This document shows, one piece after another, positions 6,205 through 13,682 of a DNA stretch of 15,530 nt (positions within the stretch are counted from its first letter, which is position 1; each line of letters begins with the position of its first letter). Source of the stretch: JANXQG01 sp037147235 (lineage in GTDB: Bacteria > Planctomycetota > Planctomycetia > Pirellulales > Thermoguttaceae). A program made the position numbers and the translations under genes. The stretch covers positions 1 through 15,530 of the forward strand of contig JBAWVO010000147.1 of NCBI GenBank assembly GCA_037147235.1, given 5' to 3'. The notes under the pieces were generated by a model. The model was not told the origin of the DNA. It did no database searches and saw only the letters and a program-made list of their open reading frames with translations.

Positions 6205-7596
6205 TTACGACAGATCCGCGCTGGCAGTCCCTTTGCGAGACGACCTTTCGTACAAGGCCAGCATCTCGTGCGACTCGCGCTGCGACGTGTAACGCGAGTG
6301 AACCGCGCGTTGTGCAAGTCGGCCACACTCTGCGGCGAGCGTGTCATCGCGCAACATACAGCCAAGGGCTTCCGATAGTGCCGCCGGTCGTTGCGGATCG
6401 TAGAGCAGTCCGCCGCCCGTGTCTGCAATCATCTCCGTGAAAGCGCCCTGGTCGGGCAACACTGCCGGCACGCCGCAGGCCCAGGCCTCCAGCACCGGCA
6501 GTCCTTTGCTTTCGCGAATCAGGCTCGGCAGGCATAGCACGTCGAGCGATTGTAGGAAAGCGATCTTGCCCGGGCGATCCAACTCACCGACATACTCGTA
6601 GCGATCGGCCATTCCCCAGGCCGCAAGTCGTTTCTGAAGCTCGTCGAGATACGCGTGATCGGACCGATCGAGATATCCGGCCACGCGAAGGCGATAGGGT
6701 GGTAAGTTGCCTGTTTCTTGCATCGCATGTAGCGATTCGATGAGCAGATGCAACCCTTTGTCCGCACATACGCGGCTCAAGAAACCGATGGTCTTGGGCC
6801 GGTTATTTGGTGGGACTCGCCCAGACTTGGCCCACCCTACGAAATCCAGGCTATTCCCTTCTTTCTGTCCACCGTCTACTGCCCATCGCCCACTCTCCCC
6901 ACCGTAACCTTCCAAGTTCAATCCGGGTCGGATCACATCGATCTTCTCGCGTGGCACGGCCAGATACTCGGCCATGAAATTGGCGTAGTATCCGCATAAG
7001 GCCACGAGGCCGGACAACTCCGCAGCCCGTGTACGCAACTCGGCTCGAGCCTGGGTGTAGTACGGGGGGGGGAGCTTCTCCAAGAAGCTGTCTTCGCCCG
7101 ACAGCGTGGCGATGACTGGCACTCCCAGACGTTGGCTCAGTGGACGGGCCAATCCGGCAAGCATGACGTTCGACAAATGAACGATGTCGGGCTGGACCTC
7201 GGCTTGCAGCCAATCGATAAGCTGTTGGACTTCGCTTTTCAGCGGCCCGTTTTCGCCACGGAGCATGGCCACCGTCAGCCGCCCAAGCTGCTGCGGATGC
7301 GTGCTGCTGCCAAACCGTGCCGCCCAGGAAACCAATGACGGCCGGTCGAGTTGTCGCCGCACCAGCGGCGGCATCCACCGCCAAAGCGGCAGGATTTCAT
7401 CCAAATAAACATTGATGCCGCCCATCGCCAGCCGGTCGATGCTGATGTTCTCTTCGTCGGTTCGCAACGGCGTATAGACCGGGGCCAGAATGACATCGGC
7501 CCCAGCCTTGCGAAGCGACGCGGCCAGCGTGTTGCCGTGCATGCAGCTTCCGCAGTACATCGGACCTGCGCCGGCAATCAAATGAACGATCTTCAT
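6205..7596 (-). CDS. Glycosyltransferase family 4 (GT-B fold)
   Basis: A 463-residue protein with two Rossmann-like halves. The N-terminal half starts MKIVHLIAGAGPMYCGSCMHGN, a glycine-rich acceptor-side loop, and includes DIVHLSN and a VIATLSGEDSF segment. The C-terminal half contains KTIGFLSRVCADKGLHLL, YVGEL and the E-x7-E donor-binding motif (E362 in RESKGLPVLE to E370), then AWACGVPAVLPDQGAF. These are typical of GT4 enzymes, which move a sugar from a nucleotide-sugar donor; donor and acceptor cannot be read from the sequence. ATG 7596 is preferred to TTG 7605, although neither has a clear ribosome site. The linker between the halves (residues of about 233-263) is unusually long and repeat-derived, described separately. 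It is the last gene of the minus-strand run, 45 bp after the CinA-like fusion gene. Confidence 0.85.
   Translation of the reverse strand: MKIVHLIAGAGPMYCGSCMHGNTLAASLRKAGADVILAPVYTPLRTDEENISIDRLAMGGINVYLDEILPLWRWMPPLVRRQLDRPSLVSWAARFGSSTHPQQLGRLTVAMLRGENGPLKSEVQQLIDWLQAEVQPDIVHLSNVMLAGLARPLSQRLGVPVIATLSGEDSFLEKLPPPYYTQARAELRTRAAELSGLVALCGYYANFMAEYLAVPREKIDVIRPGLNLEGYGGESGRWAVDGGQKEGNSLDFVGWAKSGRVPPNNRPKTIGFLSRVCADKGLHLLIESLHAMQETGNLPPYRLRVAGYLDRSDHAYLDELQKRLAAWGMADRYEYVGELDRPGKIAFLQSLDVLCLPSLIRESKGLPVLEAWACGVPAVLPDQGAFTEMIADTGGGLLYDPQRPAALSEALGCMLRDDTLAAECGRLAQRAVHSRYTSQRESHEMLALYERSSRKGTASADLS
6805..6900. repeat. Repeat-like insertion inside the glycosyltransferase gene
   Basis: This segment encodes the extra linker residues from GESGRWAVDGG to GRVPPNN. 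It holds an inverted repeat (GGTGGG 6809-6814, CCCACC 6831-6836) of the GTAGGGTGGG...CCCACC type I remember as dispersed in planctomycetes, and a low-complexity part (6864-6900). On the minus strand the latter reads as short G-rich units such as GATGGGCAG, GACGGTGGACAG. The open frame is kept through it. Membership of a dispersed repeat family is inferred. Confidence 0.45.
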
Positions 7597-7641
7597 GCGG
7601 ATCAAAAGGAATGAACTAAAATATTCCGGAAAAACACCTTG

Positions 7642-8802
7642 CTAATGCCTAACATCGGCCTGCCCCCATTCTCTCCTCAGCACCGACGACGACACATCCT
7701 CCCGGAACTTCTGGGGCGGAACCTCGTTGCACGCCCGGCGAAGCACGTCGGGAAGATCGAGATCCGAGAGCCGGATGAAACTCGACCCACAGGCTCGGCC
7801 GAAGACCAGAAAGCGGCAATCTCGGCCGATGATCCGCTCGAGCGACTGCATCATGACGTTGCGGTCGTTGCCATAGTAACGCGGATCAACGATACGCCGC
7901 AAGGTATCGACGCCCACGACGAATGTCGCCCCGTGAAACAACCGCGACTTGTCATCGAATGTCGCCGCACGAGTCAGCCATACCGCTTGTTCCGGCGAGA
8001 ACTGCCTAAGGCGGCAATCGATCTCAAGGTAGTCCAAGGCCGGCTTGTCAACATTGAGAATCGAAATCTCCATGGCCGTCGGCAGGCCGAGTACCTCCTG
8101 CGCAATTTCCGCCATGCGACGATGCCCGACGTGCATCGGATGGAATGCCCCAGAAAGAATTACTCGCGGCAAATTTTTCCCCTCGCCCTCCGGGAGAAGG
8201 GCAGGGGGTGAGGGCTTAATGGCCTCGACGCGACCGAGAAACAGATCCTGCCACGGTAGCGGCGCGGTAACCTGCTGGACCTCGACCCGTTCATGCTCCA
8301 AGAGCGGCAACTCCAGACGCGAGGTAATGCTACATGCCTCGGCCACGGCGTTGAGCACCATGCAGTTGACGATTTGTTCCTCTTCCTGGCGACTGCGAGC
8401 GTCTTTTTCCAACTCCAACAACCAGTGCCGGGTCTGGCAAGCGGTCTGCACGGCGACATGGGCGCGATGGGGCCCTCGTTTCGGCCGATCGGTCGCCAGT
8501 CCGGCGGTACAAGATACACCGGCAGCCTGTTGTTCCGCCGTCCCGTAACGAATCGCCCGGCCAAAGGCGACGACCGCCATGGCCCGAGCGGTTCGAGACG
8601 AGCAAAATTGCTCCGGCCGGCTGCCGAGCCATGCCGTTAGTGCTCCCTCGGAGTAAGGAATAGTAGCTTCAAGCAGATTTTTGGATCCGCCCGGCATTTC
8701 CAGCAGTTCCGCCACGGCCCGGCTTCCGCCGTTGAGTACGAGCACAATTTGGCTCGTGGTATCATGAATTTGCCGGACGAGATCTTCGGGGAGGATGCTC
8801 AT
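7642..8802 (-). CDS. CinA-like (NMN amidohydrolase-type) domain fused to a nucleotidyltransferase
   Basis: 386 residues in two domains. Residues of about 1-165 resemble the CinA C-terminal/PncC fold: GGS at 25-27, PGGSK at 37-41 (the Ser expected at the active site), IPYSEGAL, and CTAGLATDRPKRG where PncC has its TG-x-GP segment. Residues of about 210-386 are an HxGH nucleotidyltransferase (NMN adenylyltransferase-like): SGAFHPMHVGH, with H221, H224 and H227, and VSSSVLR near the C-terminus (370-376), matching the ISSxxxR motif. PncC releases nicotinate mononucleotide and NadD-type enzymes adenylate it, so the fusion could link two steps of pyridine nucleotide recycling. That pathway is inferred, and the substrate of each domain is unproven. 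The linker at about 196-209 is repeat-derived. Start ATG 8802 lies 23 bp after the oxidoreductase gene. Confidence 0.75.
   Translation of the reverse strand: MSILPEDLVRQIHDTTSQIVLVLNGGSRAVAELLEMPGGSKNLLEATIPYSEGALTAWLGSRPEQFCSSRTARAMAVVAFGRAIRYGTAEQQAAGVSCTAGLATDRPKRGPHRAHVAVQTACQTRHWLLELEKDARSRQEEEQIVNCMVLNAVAEACSITSRLELPLLEHERVEVQQVTAPLPWQDLFLGRVEAIKPSPPALLPEGEGKNLPRVILSGAFHPMHVGHRRMAEIAQEVLGLPTAMEISILNVDKPALDYLEIDCRLRQFSPEQAVWLTRAATFDDKSRLFHGATFVVGVDTLRRIVDPRYYGNDRNVMMQSLERIIGRDCRFLVFGRACGSSFIRLSDLDLPDVLRRACNEVPPQKFREDVSSSVLRREWGQADVRH
8179..8214. repeat. GC-rich palindromic repeat inside the CinA-like/nucleotidyltransferase gene
   Basis: CCCTCGCCC at 8180-8188 pairs with GGGGTGAGGG-side bases 8206-8214 (one G-T pair), with an inner CTC/GAG pairing. 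Strings of this CCCTCACCC...GGGAGAAGGG type are common intergenic repeats in many bacteria, from memory. Here the repeat is translated in frame as SPPALLPEGEGK, exactly between the two enzyme domains. Confidence 0.6.
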
Positions 8803-8825
8803 ACTTGAGAATTGTAGCTTCCCGG

Positions 8826-9911
8826 CTAGGCTCGGCCAACCCTCCTGGCCTTCAGCGACGGGTCGCCGGCCAGCGGCAGTTTGACGGCCTTGCCGGTTTC
8901 GGCCGACTTGTAGATCGCAAGAATGATCTCGACGCTGCGGCGGCCCTCGGGTCCATCGATCGACGGGGCAATGCCTTTTTTGATCGCCTGCACTACGTTC
9001 TGGAACTGCTTGGCGTGGGCGTGATATCCGATGGCCGCAGGATCGGCCGCTCCGCCGCCACCGCTCTTGCGATTGGCCATCGCCGCAAGAATGGCCTCGT
9101 CGCGAGGCTTCTTCTTCTCAAAATCCCACTTGATGAGGTCTTCTTCTTCCAAGACGGCCGAACCTTCATTGCCGTGAATCTCGATCCGCTTCAAGTAGCC
9201 GGGATAGACGGCCGTGCTGGCCTCGATCACACCCAGGGCACCATTGGCAAACTCGACCGTGGCCAGGGCCACGTCCTCAACAGCAATCCGCTCATGGGCC
9301 ACCCGTGCTGTCTTGGCCCGGACCTCAATGACAGGCCCCATCAGCCAGGTGAGCATATCGACGCTGTGAATGGCTTGGTTCATGAGGGCACCGCCGCCGT
9401 CGAGTTCCCAGGTGCCGCGCCACGCACCGCTGTCGTAATAGGCTTGGCTGCGATACCATTTTACGTAGGCGTCGCCGAGGGTCAGCCTTCCGAAGCGTCC
9501 GCCGTCAACTGCCCGCTTCAACTCTTGGCTGGAATCGTGGAACCGCGAGGGAAATATGGTTGAGAGCACGACACCTGACCTCTGGCATGCCTCGATGATC
9601 TGGTCGCAACGGCGGAGCGTGATCTCCAGCGGTTTCTCGACGATCACGTGTTTGCCAGCCCGCGCAGCGGCGACGGCAGGCTCCAGGTGGGCACCACTGG
9701 GCGTGCCGATGGTGACGATCTGTACGGCCGGGTCGGCCAGCAAGTCATCGAGCTTGTGGTAGGCCTTGCAGCCGGTAGCCTCGGCAAGCTTATCGGCCGC
9801 CGCCGGAATCTGGTCGAAACAAGCCACCAGCTTAGCCCCGCGAACGTCGGCAATCGCCTTCGCGTGAAACTTTGCGATCATACCGCAACCAATAATGCCA
9901 AAACCAAACAT
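8826..9911 (-). CDS. Gfo/Idh/MocA-family NAD(P)-dependent oxidoreductase
   Basis: 361 residues. The N-terminal Rossmann domain shows GIIGCGMIAKFHAKAI (the GxGxxA nucleotide loop at 8-13, H16) and the family hallmark EKP at 92-94, whose Lys is catalytic. The C-terminal alpha/beta domain has the substrate-site pattern WRGTWELDGGGALMNQAIHS with D171, H182 and D185, typical of sugar dehydrogenases in this family. Planctomycetes carry dozens of such paralogues, mostly for oxidising or epimerising sugars and inositols; the substrate cannot be deduced. A GGGTAAG stretch just upstream of ATG 9911 may serve as the ribosome site. The helicase-nuclease gene stops 5 bp upstream, so coupled translation is likely. 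Confidence 0.9.
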   Translation of the reverse strand: MFGFGIIGCGMIAKFHAKAIADVRGAKLVACFDQIPAAADKLAEATGCKAYHKLDDLLADPAVQIVTIGTPSGAHLEPAVAAARAGKHVIVEKPLEITLRRCDQIIEACQRSGVVLSTIFPSRFHDSSQELKRAVDGGRFGRLTLGDAYVKWYRSQAYYDSGAWRGTWELDGGGALMNQAIHSVDMLTWLMGPVIEVRAKTARVAHERIAVEDVALATVEFANGALGVIEASTAVYPGYLKRIEIHGNEGSAVLEEEDLIKWDFEKKKPRDEAILAAMANRKSGGGGAADPAAIGYHAHAKQFQNVVQAIKKGIAPSIDGPEGRRSVEIILAIYKSAETGKAVKLPLAGDPSLKARRVGRA

Positions 9912-9916
9912 GATAC

Positions 9917-12900
9917 TTACCCTATCGGCCCTTGCTCGATCCCTGATACCAGAAAGAACGGAAGTACTTCATCGTAACGCCGGCTGATTCCCGGACCGGT
10001 GAACAATAATCTGGCGGAAACCGAGGCCGGCTCTAGCCCCAGGAGCTTGGCCGCCGCACGGCGATAGGCTTCGAGTTGTGGCCGGTAGTGTTTCACGCGC
10101 GCATCGACGGCTCGCGGGTCGTCCGCGGGTAAGTCGTCCGTCTTGTAATCGAGTACGTCGGCCCCCACGGCGCGATCGCCGTCATAGAGTACCACGAGTC
10201 GGTCGAATATCCCGCTGAGGATAACGTCGTCGTCGCGAATGGCAAAGGATCGCTCCCGCTGGATTTCCCAGCGAGGCATTTTCATGCCCGATGCGACATG
10301 TACCCGACAACCACCTCCGTGATCCTCCGGTTGCCGATAGGTGGCCAATCGCAAGGCATGGTCCACGGCTGGCTTTTGGAGTGCTGCGCGGAACTGGGCG
10401 ACAAGCTGCGTGAGATCCAAATGGTCCAACTTCAACGCGCGGGCAACACGATTGAGCGTGTCGTCGTCCGGTTCGCCATCCTCCAGCCAATGGATCTGTT
10501 CAAACCATGCGTGCAACAAGATACCGCGATCGAGCGACTGCCCACGCTCTTGTCGCAGTTGCTGGACCAGATTCACGCGACCGCCACCTTCCAGCCGCGA
10601 TGGACTGCGGTGATCCAGTCCACGCGTCGGCTGCTTAGGCCGTTGCGGCAGAGACATCGGCCGCGACGAATTTTCTTCTGCCACCTGCACCGCTTGCGCC
10701 ACTTCTGCCGCTTGCGGCTTCGCAGTTGCCGTCTTCTTAAACCAATCTGCCTCGCCATGCTCGTAAAGAACCGTACTCATCGCAATCGGTTCGCCGCCAA
10801 CGAGCGCGGTACGCAACACACCGGCGAACGTGTACGGAATCGATCTCTCGTTATTCTTCGAGGGGGCGATGACTAAGTGTAAACTATGTACTGCCCGAGT
10901 CAGAGCCACGTAAAGCAGGCAGAGCGATTCCTCGACGATACGCTCTTCGTGGGCAGCGAACATGCGCTGGAACTCGGCCGGCAGGATTGCACGCAGGTCT
11001 TTGGAGACGTAACGGCAGACCCGTTCGATTGGTGCGGCCGGTTTTGGGCAGCCGGTCACGATTTCCGGCGGCTGGCCGCCGATGCCTACGTCCAACTCCG
11101 GCAAGACGACGATGTCGAACTGTAGACCCTTGGCCTGATGGACGGTCATCACGCGGACGCGAGCCGAAGTGGGGTCTTCAACCTTCTGCTGTCGGACCAG
11201 GGTCACGAAATCGCCGGGCCGAGTCGTCGCCTGATCTTCATAGCCATAGGCCATTTCCACGAGTTGCTCCAATCGACTCACATCACGGCGATCACAGACG
11301 GCCGCCAGTTCCTTAGCCCAGCGGTCAAGTACCGGCCCATAACCATCGACCATCAGTTGGCGGCGGGTCTTTTCGGCAAGGTTCCATGCGGCAGTCGAAT
11401 CGCGGTAATCGGTTAGCTCTACGTGCTGCGCAAGCGGCGAGGTGGCCACGTGGAACCGCGCGGTCGTATCGCCCGGGTGGTCGGCGAGGGTCAAGAGCGA
11501 GCAAATCACCTGCACGGCCGGCGAATCGGTTAACGGGTTGCCGCCTTCTTCGCTGGCGTCGATGCCTCGCAAACGCAACTCGAAGATCAGCCGAGCCACG
11601 GCCGCGTTGCGGCGAACCAGCACACCGACTCCCAAATCGGGCGACTGCTCATGGAGCCGGGCAACTTCCTCGGCCGCCTGCCGCAAAGTCACCACCCCTT
11701 GTTCCTCGCCATCAGCAGCCAGCGGAGCCGTGACCATGCGGCAATAGCCTGGAAGAGCCATGCGTGCTGTCGTATGTCGTGTGAACCGCTGCGACCACTT
11801 TTGGGCAGCGGCAGGGCACTTCTGCAAGACCGGGTTGTTGGCGATGTCTTCAAAGACCTGATTAACGCAGTCGATGACCACGGGCGCGGAGCGGAAACTC
11901 TCATTCAGAGCTTGCGACGGCAAGCCCGCGAACTCGTTCTCCAGGGCTTCAAAGATTTCAGCCACGCCACCCCGCCAACCGTAGATCGCCTGCTTGACGT
12001 CTCCGACGCAGAAGAAAGAACGCTGCTCGCCGCCGCGGATCACGCGCTGGGCGAAAGGCCGCAGCACGCGCCATTGCAGGGCCGAGGTGTCCTGAAACTC
12101 GTCCAGGAGAAGGTGAGCCACCTGGCCATCCAGCCGGTAGACGACCTCTTCGAGCCGATCGGAGATGGCCGCCGCGGAAAGCCTTCGCGTGAGATCTTCA
12201 AATCGCAAGGACCGTGTGCGGGTCTTGAGCCGCTGATATGCGGCATCAAACCGCTCTAATAAGTCGCGCGTCGCCTCGGTTTGGTCTGCGATACGTGCCA
12301 GAATAGCGGCCTTGGCGTGCTGAACCAGCGGTCGATACACCGCGACGATTTCTGCCGGAATGGGTTTTTTGTAATAGGTCTCCGTGCCGTCAAGGACGGC
12401 CGCGCCCAGCCCCTTTTCCAGGAACGACTCCCAATCCTCGGTCGTGGTAATTTCAAGGTCTTTTTCGATGGCCTTTTGGTATCGCTTATCGCCCGGCGTC
12501 GGAACCGCAGCCAGTGCCTCCATGGCCGCAAACAACTCCGTTGCGCCAAGTTGCTTGTGGCGGGGCAGCGACTTCCATGCCACGGCTGGTGCCTCCGTGT
12601 AAATTCCATACAGGGCCTTCACGAGCGAGGCAATTTGCTCGCTCACGGAGCGCGAGGCCTCGCCCTTGGTCAGAAGATGCATCAGGCGCACGACATCCTG
12701 GGTTGATTCATTCTGGAGCACATTGCGGATGGCCTCCGCGCGGAGCGACTGGTCCGCGATCTCTTCGGCGATCACCCAGCCCGGCGGCAAGCCGAGTTCG
12801 AGGCTGAAGCTTTGCGCAATCTGCACGAAGAAGCTATCCAACGTACTCACGCGCAAGCGGTGCAGATGACGGATCATTTCCCGCAACATGCCCTGGCAAC

Positions 12901-13162
12901 GGGCAAGATCGATCGCCGGTCCGCCCACATGCAGGGCCAATTCGGCGAGTTTCTTCGGCTGTAGTGCGGCCTCAGCCAGTCGCACGAGAACGCGGTCGAG
13001 GATCTCACCGGCCGCCTTGCGTGTGAAGGTCGTGGCCAGGATATTGTCCGGCGTCTGCCGGGCTGCCAGGCCGATGAAACGGTTGCTCAGTTGAAACGTC
13101 TTGCCCGTGCCTGCCGACGCACGGATCACGGTGTCGCCCAGCGTGCCTAGTGCTTTGTTCAT
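9917..13162 (-). CDS. AddA/RecB-like UvrD-family helicase with C-terminal RecB-type nuclease
   Basis: A 1081-residue superfamily 1A helicase with all core motifs: Walker A ASAGTGKT (15-22), Ia TFTRKAAGEI, Walker B LLLDEFQDTS (D354-T359), III VGDVKQAIYGWRGG, IV NESFRS, V MTVHQAKGLQFDIVVLPEL and VI LLYVALTRA. The C-terminal 200 residues carry a PD-(D/E)XK nuclease: RGILLHAWFEQ (conserved His), ILSGIFDRL and DYKTD (1005-1009), then QLEAYRRAAAK. This is the AddA architecture, which with AddB processes double-strand breaks for RecA loading; I assign family rather than gene name because no AddB partner is in the window. ATG 13162 is preferred to TTG 13231 because GAGAAGG lies 9 bases upstream. A DHRSPSRLEGGG segment precedes the nuclease. 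It lies 80 bp after hicA. Confidence 0.9.
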   Translation of the reverse strand: MNKALGTLGDTVIRASAGTGKTFQLSNRFIGLAARQTPDNILATTFTRKAAGEILDRVLVRLAEAALQPKKLAELALHVGGPAIDLARCQGMLREMIRHLHRLRVSTLDSFFVQIAQSFSLELGLPPGWVIAEEIADQSLRAEAIRNVLQNESTQDVVRLMHLLTKGEASRSVSEQIASLVKALYGIYTEAPAVAWKSLPRHKQLGATELFAAMEALAAVPTPGDKRYQKAIEKDLEITTTEDWESFLEKGLGAAVLDGTETYYKKPIPAEIVAVYRPLVQHAKAAILARIADQTEATRDLLERFDAAYQRLKTRTRSLRFEDLTRRLSAAAISDRLEEVVYRLDGQVAHLLLDEFQDTSALQWRVLRPFAQRVIRGGEQRSFFCVGDVKQAIYGWRGGVAEIFEALENEFAGLPSQALNESFRSAPVVIDCVNQVFEDIANNPVLQKCPAAAQKWSQRFTRHTTARMALPGYCRMVTAPLAADGEEQGVVTLRQAAEEVARLHEQSPDLGVGVLVRRNAAVARLIFELRLRGIDASEEGGNPLTDSPAVQVICSLLTLADHPGDTTARFHVATSPLAQHVELTDYRDSTAAWNLAEKTRRQLMVDGYGPVLDRWAKELAAVCDRRDVSRLEQLVEMAYGYEDQATTRPGDFVTLVRQQKVEDPTSARVRVMTVHQAKGLQFDIVVLPELDVGIGGQPPEIVTGCPKPAAPIERVCRYVSKDLRAILPAEFQRMFAAHEERIVEESLCLLYVALTRAVHSLHLVIAPSKNNERSIPYTFAGVLRTALVGGEPIAMSTVLYEHGEADWFKKTATAKPQAAEVAQAVQVAEENSSRPMSLPQRPKQPTRGLDHRSPSRLEGGGRVNLVQQLRQERGQSLDRGILLHAWFEQIHWLEDGEPDDDTLNRVARALKLDHLDLTQLVAQFRAALQKPAVDHALRLATYRQPEDHGGGCRVHVASGMKMPRWEIQRERSFAIRDDDVILSGIFDRLVVLYDGDRAVGADVLDYKTDDLPADDPRAVDARVKHYRPQLEAYRRAAAKLLGLEPASVSARLLFTGPGISRRYDEVLPFFLVSGIEQGPIG

Positions 13163-13202
13163 GGGTTGCTGCCTTCTCGGCGCGTTGGTTGCATTGGCTG
13201 AA

Positions 13203-13228
13203 CCAACGATGACAGGAATTGTCGTTGG
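13203..13228. other. Inverted repeat between hicA and the helicase-nuclease gene
   Basis: CCAACGA (13203-13209) and TCGTTGG (13222-13228) form a 7-bp stem around 12 bases; an alternative fold adds GACA/TGTC inside. No T-run follows on either strand, so it is not a standard intrinsic terminator. It could modulate read-through or RNA processing, or be a binding site. It sits in the 80-bp leader of the helicase gene. Confidence 0.4.
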
Positions 13229-13242
13229 CAATCATGATTCCT

Positions 13243-13470
13243 CTAAAGTAGATTCCGGAACTGCTCTCGATCCAGTTCGCAATCACGGAGAATTTTGCGC
13301 AAAAGCCCCGGCCCAATGGTTTCACCCGCATGAACCGGGACCACTGTCGCGCGACCTTCCGGATGCCGCAGAAAGTAGTGGCTACCGCGGACTCGTACGA
13401 CCTCAAAGTCTGCCCCCTCCAGTGCTCGGATCACTACCAGCCCGGTCAGTGCCGGTAACTTGTTGCTCAT
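13243..13470 (-). CDS. hicA: HicA-type mRNA interferase toxin
   Basis: 75 residues with the double-stranded-RNA-binding-like HicA fold: LVVIRALEGADFEVVRVRGS, then H31 in RGSHYFLRH as the catalytic His, then ATVVPVHAGETIGPGLLRKIL, the helix that ends HicA domains. HicA cleaves mRNA and tmRNA when not bound by HicB. Length is normal and the key residues are intact, so it is probably active. Its ATG overlaps the hicB stop by 4 bases (ATGA), implying coupled translation from the antitoxin gene. Confidence 0.88.
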   Translation of the reverse strand: MSNKLPALTGLVVIRALEGADFEVVRVRGSHYFLRHPEGRATVVPVHAGETIGPGLLRKILRDCELDREQFRNLL

Positions 13471-13682
13471 GCTAGGACTCTCACCCGTTGGATCCCAACA
13501 AACTCCAATCCCTCGGCCAAAACATTCTCAACCTCCAGGCATAAGGCAATTGCCTCTCGCACCCGGACCATAAGCTCGTCGAGTGATCGTGCCTGAGTAT
13601 GGCAACCCGGTAGAGATGGGACGGACGCGATGAAGCAGCCTTCTTCATCACGTTCGATGACCACACTGAATTCTTGGCTCAT
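13467..13682 (-). CDS. hicB: HicB-type antitoxin
   Basis: 71 residues of the HicB partial RNase H fold: SVVIERDEEGCFIASVPSLP, GCHTQARSLDELMVRVREAI, then a final LEVENV stretch. It neutralises HicA by binding it. There is no C-terminal ribbon-helix-helix or HTH domain, so this short form may not bind DNA itself. Order is antitoxin first. The AAGGAGG ribosome site lies 5 bases upstream, inside the lysine-rich 3' end of the TPR gene, and the ATG overlaps that gene's TGA (ATGA). Expression therefore seems tied to the TPR transcript unless an internal promoter exists. Confidence 0.88.
   Translation of the reverse strand: MSQEFSVVIERDEEGCFIASVPSLPGCHTQARSLDELMVRVREAIALCLEVENVLAEGLEFVGIQRVRVLA

Noticed and set aside
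8805..9563. 252-residue plus-strand frame across the oxidoreductase gene
   Set aside because: It is opposite a clear Gfo/Idh/MocA gene and has no recognisable domain.
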